64,000 nt of DNA. Source: Pseudomonas parakoreensis (GTDB lineage: Bacteria > Pseudomonadota > Gammaproteobacteria > Pseudomonadales > Pseudomonadaceae). The stretch covers positions 1 through 64,000 of the forward strand of contig NZ_BQHY01000005.1 of assembly GCF_021602155.1 (NCBI RefSeq), written 5' to 3'. The notes under the pieces were generated by a model. That model worked only from the letters and a program-made list of their open reading frames with translations. It ran no database searches and had not been told where the DNA came from. The position numbers were made by a program, and so were the translations under genes. This document shows, piece after piece, positions 51,581 through 60,815 of the stretch. Each line of letters begins with the position of its first letter. The stretch's first letter is position 1.

Positions 51581-51598
51581 CTGTCACGCAACTGTGGC
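51581..51598 (+). promoter_or_regulatory. Possible Pho box
   Basis: CTGTCACGCAACTGTGGC, 66 bases upstream of the alpha/beta hydrolase start, matches 13 of 18 positions of the Pho box (two CTGTCA-type repeats 11 bases apart). It is a weak match and the gene has no known phosphate link. Confidence 0.25.
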
Positions 51599-51663
51599 AG
51601 CGCGCTTGAACAAACTTCATCAGACTCGCGCTCTACTGGGGTTCTGCGTTTCGGTGTTTCTTC

Positions 51664-52683
51664 ATGCGTTTATTTTTTCTGTTGGCCGCGCTGTTGTTCG
51701 GCCTGCCGTCGATGGCGGCTTCGCGTTGTGACGTCAATGTACCGACTGAACGGGTCGATCTGGCCCAGGTGAGCCTGGCGTACCAGAGCATCGGCCGTGC
51801 TTCGGATCCGGCGCTGTTGCTGGTCATGGGTTTGGGCGGCCAGTTGATTCACTGGCCGGACGAGGTGGTGGTTGCGCTCTGTCAGCAGGGTTTTCGGGTG
51901 ATCCGTTATGACAACCGCGATGTCGGTCTGTCGACCTGGCGGCAGGCCCCGGCCGACGCCAACCTGACCTTTGAAGTGCTGCGCTACAAGCTCGGATTGC
52001 CGGTGTCGGCGCCGTACTCGCTGAGCGACATGGCCGACGACGCGCTGGGTTTGATGGACGCGCTGCACATCGAGCAGTTTCACGTCCTGGGTGCCAGTAT
52101 GGGCGGGATGATCGCTCAGCACCTGGCGGCAATGGCGCCACAACGGGTGGAAAGCCTGACACTGATCATGACCAGTTCCGGCGCCGAAGGTTTGCCGGCA
52201 CCGAGTGCGGCGCTGGTGCAACTGTTGGCGCGGCGTGGCGCGCCGAATCGCGAAGTGGCGCTGGAGCAGCAGGCCGATCTGCTGGCAGCGCTTGGCAGCC
52301 CGGCCGTCGCGGATGACCGGCAGGCGTTGCTGCATCAGGCAGCGGTGGCCTACGACCGGGCGTTCAACCCGGAAGGCGTGAAGCGCCAGATCATGGCGAT
52401 CCTTGCCGAACCGAGCCGGGTGACGTTGCTCAATCAACTGCGGGTGCCGACCCTGGTGGTGCACGGCACGGCCGATCCGCTGTTGCCGGTGATGCACGGC
52501 GTGCATCTGGCGGCGCATATCCGTGGCAGTCAGCTGAAGCTGATTCCGGGGCTGGCCCATCGTTTTCAGGAAGCGTTCAAGGCACCGTTGCTGGCGGCGG
52601 TGTTGCCGTATCTGCAACAGCACCGTGAAGACACTTCGCACTGGGCGCAGATCGAGCCGGCGGCGAGCGGCAACCTGCTGTAG
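51664..52683 (+). CDS. Exported alpha/beta hydrolase
   Basis: A 339-residue hydrolase with a likely signal peptide ([17 protein letters not shown]) that would place it in the periplasm. The catalytic triad can be read: nucleophile Ser145 ([10 protein letters not shown]), Asp271 (HGTADPLLP) and His299 (GLAHRF). The oxyanion region is [16 protein letters not shown], and [14 protein letters not shown] is typical of esterase-type members. The substrate is unknown. It stands alone, downstream of the giant DUF6543 gene on the opposite strand, and ends before a REP unit. Confidence 0.87.
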   Translation: MRLFFLLAALLFGLPSMAASRCDVNVPTERVDLAQVSLAYQSIGRASDPALLLVMGLGGQLIHWPDEVVVALCQQGFRVIRYDNRDVGLSTWRQAPADANLTFEVLRYKLGLPVSAPYSLSDMADDALGLMDALHIEQFHVLGASMGGMIAQHLAAMAPQRVESLTLIMTSSGAEGLPAPSAALVQLLARRGAPNREVALEQQADLLAALGSPAVADDRQALLHQAAVAYDRAFNPEGVKRQIMAILAEPSRVTLLNQLRVPTLVVHGTADPLLPVMHGVHLAAHIRGSQLKLIPGLAHRFQEAFKAPLLAAVLPYLQQHREDTSHWAQIEPAASGNLL

Positions 52684-52709
52684 CTGAGGTTTTAAGGGTG
52701 TTGATTCGG

Positions 52710-52830
52710 GCCTCTTCGCGAGCAAGCCCGCACACAAATTGGCAGGCATTCTCTGTAGGAACTGCCGAAGGCTGCGATCTTTTGCTTTTGAAGATCAAAA
52801 GATCGCAGCCTTCGGCAGCTCCTACAGGTG
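52710..52830. repeat. REP cluster: one half-unit plus a pair
   Basis: A lone TTCGCGAGCAAGCCCGC half-unit at about 52714-52731 is followed by a GTAGGAACTGCCGAAGGCTG arm and its inverse (52752-52830). Two REP families thus lie side by side between the hydrolase and DsbA-like genes. Confidence 0.8.
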
Positions 52831-52862
52831 TATCTTTCGGACTTCTGTCCGCGAGGTGTGTG

Positions 52863-53531
52863 ATGAGTTCCGCTTTGAAAATCGATTTTGTCAGCGACGT
52901 CTCCTGCCCGTGGTGCATCGTCGGTTTGAATGGCTTGTTGCAGGCGCTGGAGATTCTGCGCGATGAAGTGCAGGCCGAGATTCATTTCCAGCCGTTCGAG
53001 CTGAACCCGAAGATGGGCCCGGACGGGCAGAACATCACCGAACACATCAGCGAAAAGTACGGCTCGACCCCGGAGCAGTCACAGAAAAACCGCGAAGCGA
53101 TTCGTGCCCGTGGCGCCGAGGTCGGGTTCGCCTTTCGTACCGATGGCAACAGCCGCATCTACAACACCTTCGATGCTCATCGTCTGTTGCATTTGGCCGG
53201 CATTGAGGGGGTGCAGTTGCCGTTGAAGCAAGCGCTGTTCAAAGCCTATTTCACCGATGGCGGTAATCCGTCCGATCATGCGCAACTGGCGCAGATTGCC
53301 GAAAGCGTGGGGCTGGATCGACAGCGTGCCGAAGCGATTCTGGCCAGCGACGAATTTGCCGATGAAGTGCGCGAAGAAGAGCAACTGTGGCTGCAACGCG
53401 GCGTGAGTTCAGTGCCGACCGTGGTGTTCAACGGTCAGTACGCGTTGACGGGCGGGCAACCGGTGGACACCTTTGTCGGAGCGATCCGGCAGATCATGAG
53501 CGAAACCCGGGGCGGCACCGTCAACAACTGA
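52863..53531 (+). CDS. DsbA family oxidoreductase (FrnE-like)
   Basis: A cytoplasmic thioredoxin-fold protein of 222 residues without signal peptide. The active site CPWC is at Cys15-Cys18 (DVSCPWCIVG). The helical insert and a cis-Pro loop (GVSSVPTVVFNGQYALTGGQP) place it in the FrnE/DsbA-like group, which exchanges disulfides or isomerises and is often tied to oxidative stress. ATG 52863 is used; the longer frame would translate REP DNA. The last six codons with the stop, plus 7 bases beyond, are duplicated just downstream (period 30). Confidence 0.88.
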   Translation: MSSALKIDFVSDVSCPWCIVGLNGLLQALEILRDEVQAEIHFQPFELNPKMGPDGQNITEHISEKYGSTPEQSQKNREAIRARGAEVGFAFRTDGNSRIYNTFDAHRLLHLAGIEGVQLPLKQALFKAYFTDGGNPSDHAQLAQIAESVGLDRQRAEAILASDEFADEVREEEQLWLQRGVSSVPTVVFNGQYALTGGQPVDTFVGAIRQIMSETRGGTVNN

Positions 53532-53568
53532 ATGCCAATTCGGGGCACCGTCAACAACTGAATACCAA
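53514..53568. repeat. Short tandem duplication over a stop codon
   Basis: Bases 53514-53538 recur at 53544-53568 with one difference (GCC for ACC region), a 30-base period. The copied unit includes the final codons and TGA stop of the DsbA-like gene. Confidence 0.85.
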
Positions 53569-53654
53569 CCCTGTAGGAGCTGCCGCAGGCTGCGATCTTT
53601 GCCTTTAAAGAGCAGGATCAAAAGATCGCAGCCTGCGGCAGCTCCTACAGGGAT
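53568..53654. repeat. REP pair (GTAGGAGCTGCCG family)
   Basis: Inverted GTAGGAGCTGCCGCAGGCTG arms with about 35 bases between, located between the convergent 3' ends of the DsbA-like gene and glpM. The right arm touches the glpM stop codon. Confidence 0.87.
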
Positions 53655-53992
53655 CAAGTGTGCAGGCGCACCCACACCGAGACCAATACGCTGGCGGCAA
53701 TCAACCACGCGACAACCGCCACCGCCAGTGACGCCTCCAGGCGCATGCGGTCAACCATCACGTACAGCGTCGCCAGATAGATGAAGTACGGAATGATCGA
53801 CCACATGCCGAACACGATGGTCGCCTTCAGATCATCGACCGAACGGCCCTTGCCGACGATGTAGTGGGCAATCAGCGCAAAGGTCGGAAACAGCGGCACC
53901 AGCCCGGCGATGTAATAGTTTCGGGTCTTCGACAGCGCGGCGAGAATCACCACCACTGCTGCGCCGAGGGCGGCTTTGAGAATCAGATCCAT
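53654..53992 (-). CDS. glpM: GlpM family membrane protein
   Basis: A 112-residue inner-membrane protein with four hydrophobic helices, closely like the P. aeruginosa GlpM I remember: ALLSKTRNYYIAGLVPLFPTFALIAHYIVG-type core and TIVFGMWSIIPYFIYL. GlpM was linked to alginate production in P. aeruginosa, but its biochemical role is not defined. Its start codon overlaps the last base of the aauR stop region, so it may be transcribed with aauR-aauS. The glp name does not imply linkage to the glpD/glpR genes 7 kb away. Confidence 0.85.
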   Translation of the reverse strand: MDLILKAALGAAVVVILAALSKTRNYYIAGLVPLFPTFALIAHYIVGKGRSVDDLKATIVFGMWSIIPYFIYLATLYVMVDRMRLEASLAVAVVAWLIAASVLVSVWVRLHT

Positions 53993-55320
53993 CAGTGGCT
54001 CAACCCGTATTTTTTCACTTTGTCGAACAGCGTGGTCTTGGCCATGCCCAGCTCCAGACTGGCTTGAGTCAGGTTGCCGCCGCTGCGTTGCAAGGCATCG
54101 TTGAGCAGGTTGCGCTCGAAGGCTTCCACCGCTTCGGCGAACGCCAGCCCCTGACCGCCGCTGCTGGCGCCGGACTTCTTGAACGCCGGCAGGCCGAGGG
54201 CAAAGCGCTCGGCGACGTTACGCAGTTCGCGCACGTTGCCCGGCCAGTCGTGGCTCATCAGGTTCGACAGGGTCTGGTTGTCCAGCTCGGGCAACGTGCG
54301 GTCGAAGCGCAGCGCCGACTGCTGGGTGAAGTGTTCGAACAGTTGCAGGATGTCCTCACGGCGCTCGCGCAGCGGCGGCAGTTCCAGCGTCACCACGTTG
54401 AGGCGGTAGTACAAGTCGCTGCGAAACTCGCCGGCCTTGCTCGCTTGGTCGAGGTCGGATTTGGTCGCCGCAATCACCCGGCAATCCACCGCGACGCTCT
54501 GGTTCGAGCCGAGGCGTTCGAGGGTGCGTTCCTGCAATACACGCAGCAGTTTGATCTGCAACGGCAGCGGCATGCTTTCCACTTCATCGAGGAACAGCGT
54601 GCCGCCGTCGGCGTGTTCGATCTTGCCGATACGCCGTTTGCCGGCACCGGTGAAGGCGTTGGCTTCGTGGCCGAAAATCTCGCTTTCGAACAGGTTCTCC
54701 GGCAGTCCGCCACAGTTCAGCGCGACGAATTGCTTGGTGTGGCGGCGGCTGAAATCGTGCAGGCAGCGCGCGACCAGTTCCTTGCCGGTGCCGGTCTCGC
54801 CTTCGATCAATACGTTGGCCGAGGTGTCGGCGACGTTGGCGATCAGCTCGCGCAGGTTCTGCATCGCGGGGGAACGACCGATGATCCGGCCTTCGAGGGA
54901 GTCGCGTTCGGCCAGTTGCCGACGCAGCGACGAGACTTCGCGGGCGAGGCTGCGTTGCTCCAGTGCGCGGCGGGCGACGTCGACCAGACGCTCCGGCGAG
55001 AACGGTTTCTCCATGAAATCGTAGGCGCCTTTCTGCATCGCACCGACCGCCATGGAAATATCACCATGACCAGTGATCAGCACCACCGGCAGACTGCGGT
55101 CGCGTTGCTTGAGGCGGGTCAGCAGCTCCAGGCCATCGATGCCCGGCAGGCGGATGTCGCTGATGACGATGCCGGCGAAGTTGTCGCCAACCTGCTCCAG
55201 TGCTTCTTCGGCACTGCCGACACCGATGCAGGGAATGTCTTCCAGGGTCAGTGCCTGCTGGCAGCCGAGCAGCACATGGGGGTCGTCTTCGACGATCAGC
55301 ACACTAAGGTCGTGGTTCAT
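53992..55320 (-). CDS. aauR: Sigma-54 dependent response regulator AauR
   Basis: A 442-residue NtrC-type activator: receiver (1-120, Asp55 in VISDIRLPGIDG), AAA+ domain (about 145-370, Walker A GETGTGKE, Walker B GGTLFLDE) and a Fis-type helix-turn-helix at the end (GNLTQASLELGMAKTTLFDKVKKYGL). The sigma-54 contact loop reads NAFTGA rather than GAFTGA. With the sensor gene directly upstream and AatJQMP transporter genes nearby, it corresponds to AauR of P. putida and P. aeruginosa, which switches on glutamate/aspartate uptake. I chose ATG 55320; the longer frame is inside the kinase gene, which it overlaps by 4 bases. Confidence 0.88.
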   Translation of the reverse strand: MNHDLSVLIVEDDPHVLLGCQQALTLEDIPCIGVGSAEEALEQVGDNFAGIVISDIRLPGIDGLELLTRLKQRDRSLPVVLITGHGDISMAVGAMQKGAYDFMEKPFSPERLVDVARRALEQRSLAREVSSLRRQLAERDSLEGRIIGRSPAMQNLRELIANVADTSANVLIEGETGTGKELVARCLHDFSRRHTKQFVALNCGGLPENLFESEIFGHEANAFTGAGKRRIGKIEHADGGTLFLDEVESMPLPLQIKLLRVLQERTLERLGSNQSVAVDCRVIAATKSDLDQASKAGEFRSDLYYRLNVVTLELPPLRERREDILQLFEHFTQQSALRFDRTLPELDNQTLSNLMSHDWPGNVRELRNVAERFALGLPAFKKSGASSGGQGLAFAEAVEAFERNLLNDALQRSGGNLTQASLELGMAKTTLFDKVKKYGLSH

Positions 55321-57221
55321 ATTGGCTCGGCAGGAGTAGGGCTTACCAACGGTAAACTGAGGACGAAGGTGGTGCCACCGCTGGCCGGATGTTCGACACC
55401 CAGGTGCCCGCCGGTGGCGGCAGCGAGGCTGGCGGAGAGGGTCAGGCCGAGGCCCAGGCCCTGTTCGCCGGGTTTGGTGGTGAAGAACGGCTCGAACAGA
55501 TGCTTGCGCGCCTCGGCATCGACGCCGTGGCCGTTGTCGCGCACCCGCAGACGATATTTGCCGTTGAACTCTTCGCCCTCCAGCCACAGTTCCGGCTGCG
55601 GCTGCGCCTGCATGGCGTCGAGGGCATTGCCGATCAGGTTGACCAGAATCTGTTCGAGGCGGGTCTGGTCGATTTGCACTTGCACGTCGATGAATTGCCG
55701 ATGCAGTTGCAGTGACGCGCTCTCGACCCTGGCACCCAGCACCTGCAGCGCGGCGTCCACCGCTTTGCCGAGACTGGCCTGGCCCTTGTCGTCCCCGCGT
55801 CGGGCGAACGAGCGCAGGCTGGCAGTGATCCGGCCCATGCGGTCGATCAGGTCATTGATGGTCTTGAGGTTGGTGCTGGCGACGTCGAGCTGGCCGCGTT
55901 CGAGGAATCGAATGGTGTTGCCGGACAGGGTGCGCATCGCCGCCAGCGGCTGGTTCAATTCGTGGGCGATGCTGGTCGACATCTGGCCGATGGCCGCGAG
56001 TTTGCCGGCCTGCACCAGTTCGTCCTGAGCGCGGCGCAGGGTTTCTTCGGCTTGCCGTCGTTCGCGGATCTGGCTCTTGAGGCGCTCGTTGCTGGCGCGC
56101 AGGTCGCCGGTGCGTTCGGTGATCCGCCGTTCGAGTTGACTGTTGGCTTCCTGCAAGGCTTCGCGGGCGGCGAGGCGGGTGGCGATGACCTTGCGCCGCT
56201 CGTTCCAGGCAATCAGCAAAAACGCCACCAGAGCGAACGCCACGGCCACCAGAATGCCTTGGTTGATCGCTTCGCGGCGCAGGTCCTGCAACGGCGTGAG
56301 CAAAGTGAAATTCCACGGTGTGTCGCTCAGTGGCCGGGTCTGGGCCAGATAGCTGATGCTGTCGTCATCGGCGCTCACTTCGCTGTTGGCAGGAAAGGTC
56401 AGTTTCTCCACGCCTTCGGCCAGGGTTTCGCGGGCCAGGGGTTGCAGTTCGTTGAGCGGGAACCAGTAATACTGCAGGCTGCGGGCGAGCTTCTCTTTGG
56501 TTTCATCGCTCAGCGGGACCACCGATTTCAGGCGCCGCGCCGGATCGCTGGAAAGAATGATGATGCCGTTCTCGTCGCTGACGAAGGCTTCCAGACGGGC
56601 GCGCTGCCAGCGTTCTTCCAGGGCTTCGAGACGCACTTTGACCACGGCGACGCCAATGATCTTGCCGTGCTCTTCCAGGCCGTGGGCCAGGTAGTAACCG
56701 GGTTCGCCGCTGGTGCTGCCGATGCCGTAGAAACGTCCGGGCTCGCCGCGCACGGCTTTCTGGAAATAGGCGCGGAACGACAGGTCTTCACCGAGGTAGC
56801 TGTCGACGTCGCGCCAGTTGCTGGTGGCCATCACGCGGCCGGTGGTGTCCATGACATAGATGGCCCGACTGCGGCTGCGCCGGTTCAGGCCTTCAAGGTA
56901 AGCATTGACCGTTTGCCGGTGTTCCGGGGTCGGGTCGGCCAGCAATTGCGGGACGCTGGTTTCCAGTTCCAGCAGGCTGGGCAGGTAGGTGTATTTGCTG
57001 ATCTCGCTTTCGACGGTGCGCGCGTGCAGTTCGAGCTGACGCTGGCCGTTTTCGCTGAGGCTGCGGATGCCGAAATGTTCACTGGTCCAGAAACCGGCGT
57101 AACCCAGTCCGATCATCAGCACGATGATCAGCGGCGGCAGAAACAGATGGCGAATCAGACGAGGCTTCACGGCAAGTGATGGCGGCGCTGCGCGATAGAG
57201 ATTGGGGTCGCATTTCATCAC
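55317..57221 (-). CDS. aauS: Sensor histidine kinase AauS (DctB-like)
   Basis: A 634-residue membrane kinase sensing acidic amino acids in its periplasmic domain. TM1 is at about 25-45 and TM2 at about 310-330, with a DctB-type double-PDC sensor between (AIYVMDTTGRVMATSNWRD; LSFRAYFQKAVRGEPGRFYGIGSTSGEPGYYLAHG). A coiled coil follows (ALQEANSQLERRITER). HisKA has His420 (TSIAHELNQPLAAMR), and HATPase motifs are NLIGNALDAM, DNGHGV and GLGLGLTLS. It overlaps aauR by 4 bases. A second ATG one codon on is equally possible as start. A REP pair separates it from aatP, so the regulator genes have their own promoter. Confidence 0.88.
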   Translation of the reverse strand: MMKCDPNLYRAAPPSLAVKPRLIRHLFLPPLIIVLMIGLGYAGFWTSEHFGIRSLSENGQRQLELHARTVESEISKYTYLPSLLELETSVPQLLADPTPEHRQTVNAYLEGLNRRSRSRAIYVMDTTGRVMATSNWRDVDSYLGEDLSFRAYFQKAVRGEPGRFYGIGSTSGEPGYYLAHGLEEHGKIIGVAVVKVRLEALEERWQRARLEAFVSDENGIIILSSDPARRLKSVVPLSDETKEKLARSLQYYWFPLNELQPLARETLAEGVEKLTFPANSEVSADDDSISYLAQTRPLSDTPWNFTLLTPLQDLRREAINQGILVAVAFALVAFLLIAWNERRKVIATRLAAREALQEANSQLERRITERTGDLRASNERLKSQIRERRQAEETLRRAQDELVQAGKLAAIGQMSTSIAHELNQPLAAMRTLSGNTIRFLERGQLDVASTNLKTINDLIDRMGRITASLRSFARRGDDKGQASLGKAVDAALQVLGARVESASLQLHRQFIDVQVQIDQTRLEQILVNLIGNALDAMQAQPQPELWLEGEEFNGKYRLRVRDNGHGVDAEARKHLFEPFFTTKPGEQGLGLGLTLSASLAAATGGHLGVEHPASGGTTFVLSLPLVSPTPAEPI

Positions 57222-57277
57222 AGTTGCCTTGGGTCAACCAGCATGGTTAAAGCATCCTGGTTTGTTCGAGCGCGGAA

Positions 57278-57416
57278 CCTGTGGCGAGGGGATTTATCCC
57301 CGATCGGCTGCGAAGCAGTCGTCAAACCGGCAGATGCGGTTCGAGTTTGAAATGCTGGGGCCGCTTCGCGGCCCATCGGGGATAAATCCCCTCGCCACAA
57401 AGCTCCCTCGCCACAG
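57278..57416. repeat. REP pair (GTGGCGAGGGGAT family)
   Basis: TGTGGCGAGGGGATTTATCC and the inverse enclose inner stems (GATCGGCTGCGAAGCAGTCG; GGCCGCTTCGCGGCC). It lies between aatP and aauS, with an extra CTCGCCACAG fragment after it. Confidence 0.87.
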
Positions 57417-57433
57417 AGTTCAGTGTGTTGCTT

Positions 57434-58168
57434 TTAGTGCTGCAGGATTTTCTCGAGGAAATGCTGCGCGCGTTCGGAGCGGGCGCTGATGTCGCCGAAA
57501 AACTCCTCTTTCGGGCAGTCTTCGATGATCTTGCCGGCATCCATGAAAATCACCCGGTCAGCCACTTTGCGGGCGAAGCCCATTTCGTGGGTCACGCACA
57601 TCATGGTCATGCCTTCCTGGGCCAGTTGCACCATCACGTCGAGCACTTCGTTGACCATTTCCGGATCGAGCGCCGAGGTCGGTTCGTCGAACAGCATGAC
57701 GATCGGGTCCATCGCCAGCGCACGGGCAATCGCCACACGCTGCTGCTGACCGCCGGACAGTTGCCCCGGGTGCTTGTGGGCATGCGCCGACAGGCCAACG
57801 CGTTCCAGCAGTTGCAGACCTTTTTTGGTCGCTTCTTCCTTGCTGCGGCCCAATACCTTGATCTGCGCAATGGTCAGGTTTTCGGTAATGGTCAGGTGCG
57901 GGAACAGCTCGAAATGCTGGAACACCATGCCGACGCGCGAGCGCAGTTTCGGCAGGTTGGTCTTCGGGTCGGCAATCGAGGTGCCATCGACGACGATGTC
58001 GCCTTTCTGGAACGGCTCCAGCGCGTTGACGCATTTGATCAGGGTCGACTTGCCCGAGCCCGACGGGCCGCAGACCACGATCACTTCGCCTTTCTTGACC
58101 TCGGTGCTGCAATCAGTCAGCACCTGGAAGTCGCCATACCACTTGTTGATGTTCTTGATGGAGATCAT
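57434..58168 (-). CDS. aatP: Acidic amino acid ABC transporter ATPase AatP
   Basis: Cytoplasmic ATPase of a polar amino acid importer, 244 residues. All nucleotide-binding motifs are present: Walker [11 protein letters not shown]-loop [10 protein letters not shown], signature [15 protein letters not shown], Walker [13 protein letters not shown] and switch His in CVTHEMGFA. It closes the aatJQMP operon and overlaps aatM by 4 bases. The assignment to glutamate/aspartate uptake rests on the neighbouring aauRS genes and the gene order known from P. aeruginosa and P. putida. Confidence 0.9.
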   Translation of the reverse strand: MISIKNINKWYGDFQVLTDCSTEVKKGEVIVVCGPSGSGKSTLIKCVNALEPFQKGDIVVDGTSIADPKTNLPKLRSRVGMVFQHFELFPHLTITENLTIAQIKVLGRSKEEATKKGLQLLERVGLSAHAHKHPGQLSGGQQQRVAIARALAMDPIVMLFDEPTSALDPEMVNEVLDVMVQLAQEGMTMMCVTHEMGFARKVADRVIFMDAGKIIEDCPKEEFFGDISARSERAQHFLEKILQH

Positions 58169-58836
58169 ACGGCAAACCTTTTTTGCAGACGCTTGACCAG
58201 CAGCGAGGCGGAAAAGCTGATGATGAAGTAAACGACACCGGCAAAGATCAGGAACTCGTTGGAACGACCGATGATGTCGCCGCTGGAGCGGGCGGAGTTG
58301 AGGAAGTCCACCAGGCCCACGGTGTAGACCAGCGAGGTGTCCTGGAACAGGATGATCGACTGTTGCAGCAGCAACGGGGTCATCTTGCGGAACGCCTGGG
58401 GCAGGATGATCAGACGCATGGTCTGGCCATAGGTCATGCCCATCGCTTGTGCAGCGGCCATCTGGCCTTTGGGGATCGACTGCACGCCGGCACGGACGAT
58501 TTCACAGAAGTACGCGGCTTCGAACATCATGAAGGCCACGACGCAGGACGTGAACGCGCCGATCGGGGTGTCTTCGCCGGTGATCCAGCGCAGCACGAAC
58601 GGTACCGCCAGGTAGAACCAGGTGATCACCAGCAGCAGCGGGATCGAGCGGAAATAGTTCACATAGGCGCCGGCCACGCGAGACAGCAGTTTGCTGGACG
58701 ACAGGCGCATCAGCGCGAGGATCGTACCGAGCACGATGCCGCCGACCACGCCCATGAGCATGAGCTTCAAGGTCATGAGCATGCCGTTCCACAGGCCCGG
58801 GATCGCGGGGATGATGCCGCTGAAATCGAAGTCCAT
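58165..58836 (-). CDS. aatM: Amino acid ABC transporter permease AatM
   Basis: Inner-membrane permease, 223 residues, about five helices. The EAA loop that contacts the ATPase is visible ([35 protein letters not shown]). The family opening [24 protein letters not shown] and [22 protein letters not shown] are typical of polar amino acid permeases of the His/Glu/Gln group. It overlaps aatP by 4 bases and aatQ by 1 base, forming a heterodimer with AatQ. Confidence 0.9.
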   Translation of the reverse strand: MDFDFSGIIPAIPGLWNGMLMTLKLMLMGVVGGIVLGTILALMRLSSSKLLSRVAGAYVNYFRSIPLLLVITWFYLAVPFVLRWITGEDTPIGAFTSCVVAFMMFEAAYFCEIVRAGVQSIPKGQMAAAQAMGMTYGQTMRLIILPQAFRKMTPLLLQQSIILFQDTSLVYTVGLVDFLNSARSSGDIIGRSNEFLIFAGVVYFIISFSASLLVKRLQKRFAV

Positions 58837-59582
58837 TATTTACCCCCCACGGAGATCAGGCCGGGCACCGCGACTTTCTTCTCGACCATGCGCATCAGCA
58901 GCATCAGGCTCATGTTCAGGGTGAAGTAGATCAGCGTGGCCAGGGTGAACGCTTCAAACAGATTGGCCGAGAATTCGGCGGTCTGTTTGGTTTGCGCCAG
59001 CAGTTCCATCAGGCCGATCAGGGACGCCACGGAGGAGTTCTTGAAGACGTTGAGGAATTCCGAGGTCAGCGGCGGAATGATGATGCGGTAGGCCTGGGGC
59101 AGCAGCACGTTCCAGTAGATCTGTGGCAGCTTGAAACCCATGGCGCGGGCGGCGGATTCCTGGCCCCGCGGCAGCGCCTGGATACCGGTGCGCACTTGCT
59201 CGCAGACCCGGGCGGCGGTGAACAGGCCCAGGCACACGACGACGCTCAGGTAGGCCGAGGTGGTCGGGTTCAGGTCCTGTTTGTACCAGTCCTGCAGGTT
59301 CTGCGGCAGCAGGTCGGGCACCAGGAAGTACCAGATGAACAGCTGAACCAGCAGCGGCACGTTGCGAAACAGCTCGACGTAGCACGTCGCGATGCCCGAC
59401 ACGAGGCGGCTCGGCACGGTGCGCATGACCCCCAGAATGGAGCCCAGCAGCAAAGCGATGATCCAGGCCACGACGGCGATGGCGATGGTCCAGCCCAGAC
59501 CGGAAATGAACCAGTCGAGATACGTCTCGCTGCCCACGCCGGTGGACTTGAAGAACACGCCCCAGTCCCAGTTGTAATTCAT
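58836..59582 (-). CDS. aatQ: Amino acid ABC transporter permease AatQ
   Basis: Second permease of the importer, 248 residues from ATG 59582. It has a longer N-terminus (NYNWDWGVFFKSTGVGSETYLDWFISGLGWTI), typical of the GltJ type. The EAA loop is ALPRGQESAARAMGFKLPQIYWNVLLPQAYRIIIPP, and VELFRNVPLLVQLFIWYFLVP is shared with glutamate/aspartate permeases. The longer frame adds 11 residues without support. The gap to aatJ is 191 bases, usual for a highly expressed binding-protein gene upstream. Confidence 0.9.
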   Translation of the reverse strand: MNYNWDWGVFFKSTGVGSETYLDWFISGLGWTIAIAVVAWIIALLLGSILGVMRTVPSRLVSGIATCYVELFRNVPLLVQLFIWYFLVPDLLPQNLQDWYKQDLNPTTSAYLSVVVCLGLFTAARVCEQVRTGIQALPRGQESAARAMGFKLPQIYWNVLLPQAYRIIIPPLTSEFLNVFKNSSVASLIGLMELLAQTKQTAEFSANLFEAFTLATLIYFTLNMSLMLLMRMVEKKVAVPGLISVGGK

Positions 59583-59773
59583 TAGGGTCTCCCCTCGAAA
59601 TCGATCGATGTACAAGCACCCGCTTGGGGAAGATCCTTTCCCGTCCGACGTTGAACGTCGGGCACACGCGATCGGCTCGGAAACCGCCTGGTCGAGTGTT
59701 CCACAGTAAAGCCAGCAGGTAGTAACAGGCGTCTGAGGGAGGCTGCTCCCTCAGACGACAGGTTAGTCAGGAA

Positions 59774-60700
59774 TCAGATTTTTACGTCAGGTGCAGGCTT
59801 GTCGCTCGGATTGGCGATCAGCTCTTTCACCTTGTCGCTCATCGGGAAGTTAAGGTTCAGGCCTTTCGGTGGGATCGGACTTTCGAACCACTTGCTGTAG
59901 ATCTTGTTGATCTCGCCGGACTTGAACAGGCCGACGATGGCGTCATCCACCGCTTTCTTGAACGCCGGGTCGTCTTTACGCACCATGCACGCGTAGGCTT
60001 CGAAGGACTGTGGCGTACCGGTGATGACCCAGTCAGTCGGCTTCTTGGCCTTGGCTTCTTCACCGGCCAGCAGGGCGTCGTCCATCATGAAGGCAACGGC
60101 GCGGCCGCTTTCCAGCATGTTGAAGGATTCGCCGTGGTCCTTGGCGGAGATGATGTTCATGCCCATCTGCTTGTCGGCGTTCATCGCTTTGATGATGCGC
60201 TCGGACGTGGTGCCAGCGGTGGTCACGACGTTTTTGCCTTTGAGGTCGGCGAAGTCTTTGTAGGACGGGTTGCCATCCTTGTCTTTCTTGACCAGCAGAC
60301 GGGTGCCGATTTCGAAGATGTTGACGGTGAAGTCGACCTGTTGGGCGCGTTCGGCGTTGTTGGTGGTCGAGCCGCACTCGATATCCGCGGTGCCGTTCTG
60401 GATCAGCGGGATACGGGTTTGCGAGGTCACCAGGTTGTACTTGACCTGCAGGTCTGGCTTGTTCAGGTCTTTTTTCAGGGCTTCAACGATGGCCACTTGA
60501 ATGTCGTGGGAGTAGCCCACTGGCTTGCCGGAAGCATCCGCGATGTAGGAAAACGGGATGGAGCTGTCGCGGTGAGCGAGGGTGATGGTGCCGGAATCGT
60601 TGATTTTCTTCAGGGTGCCGGTGAGTTCGGCGGCGAAAACTGGTGTGCTGATCAGAGCGGCCGCAATGGCTGCGCCCAGGATAGGGGAAACGATGCGCAT
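59774..60700 (-). CDS. aatJ: Glutamate/aspartate periplasmic binding protein AatJ
   Basis: Periplasmic solute-binding protein that delivers acidic amino acids to AatQM. The 308-residue product has a signal peptide (RIVSPILGAAIAAALISTPVFA, cut before AELTGTL). The fold motifs are those of GltI-type proteins: ITLAHRDSSIPFSYIADASGKPVGYSHDI, STTNNAERAQQVDFTVNIFEIGTRLLVKK and VVTTAGTTSERIIK. ATG 60700 is preferred to the alternative TTG one codon earlier. It is first in the operon, and its upstream region holds a sigma-54-like promoter and two AauR-type sites. Confidence 0.92.
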   Translation of the reverse strand: MRIVSPILGAAIAAALISTPVFAAELTGTLKKINDSGTITLAHRDSSIPFSYIADASGKPVGYSHDIQVAIVEALKKDLNKPDLQVKYNLVTSQTRIPLIQNGTADIECGSTTNNAERAQQVDFTVNIFEIGTRLLVKKDKDGNPSYKDFADLKGKNVVTTAGTTSERIIKAMNADKQMGMNIISAKDHGESFNMLESGRAVAFMMDDALLAGEEAKAKKPTDWVITGTPQSFEAYACMVRKDDPAFKKAVDDAIVGLFKSGEINKIYSKWFESPIPPKGLNLNFPMSDKVKELIANPSDKPAPDVKI

Positions 60701-60815
60701 CAAATTTTCCTCGAATTGTTTTTTTTATGGAGCCAGTTCGTCGGCCCTTTTGTGCTTCGAATGCCTGACGGCTCCTGAAGTGTTGGCACGGCAGGCATTC
60801 GTCGAGAGAGTGTAG

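Noticed and set aside
55321-55587. N-terminal extension of aauR
   Set aside because: Lies inside aauS and lacks similarity to receivers; ATG 55320 aligns with the family start.
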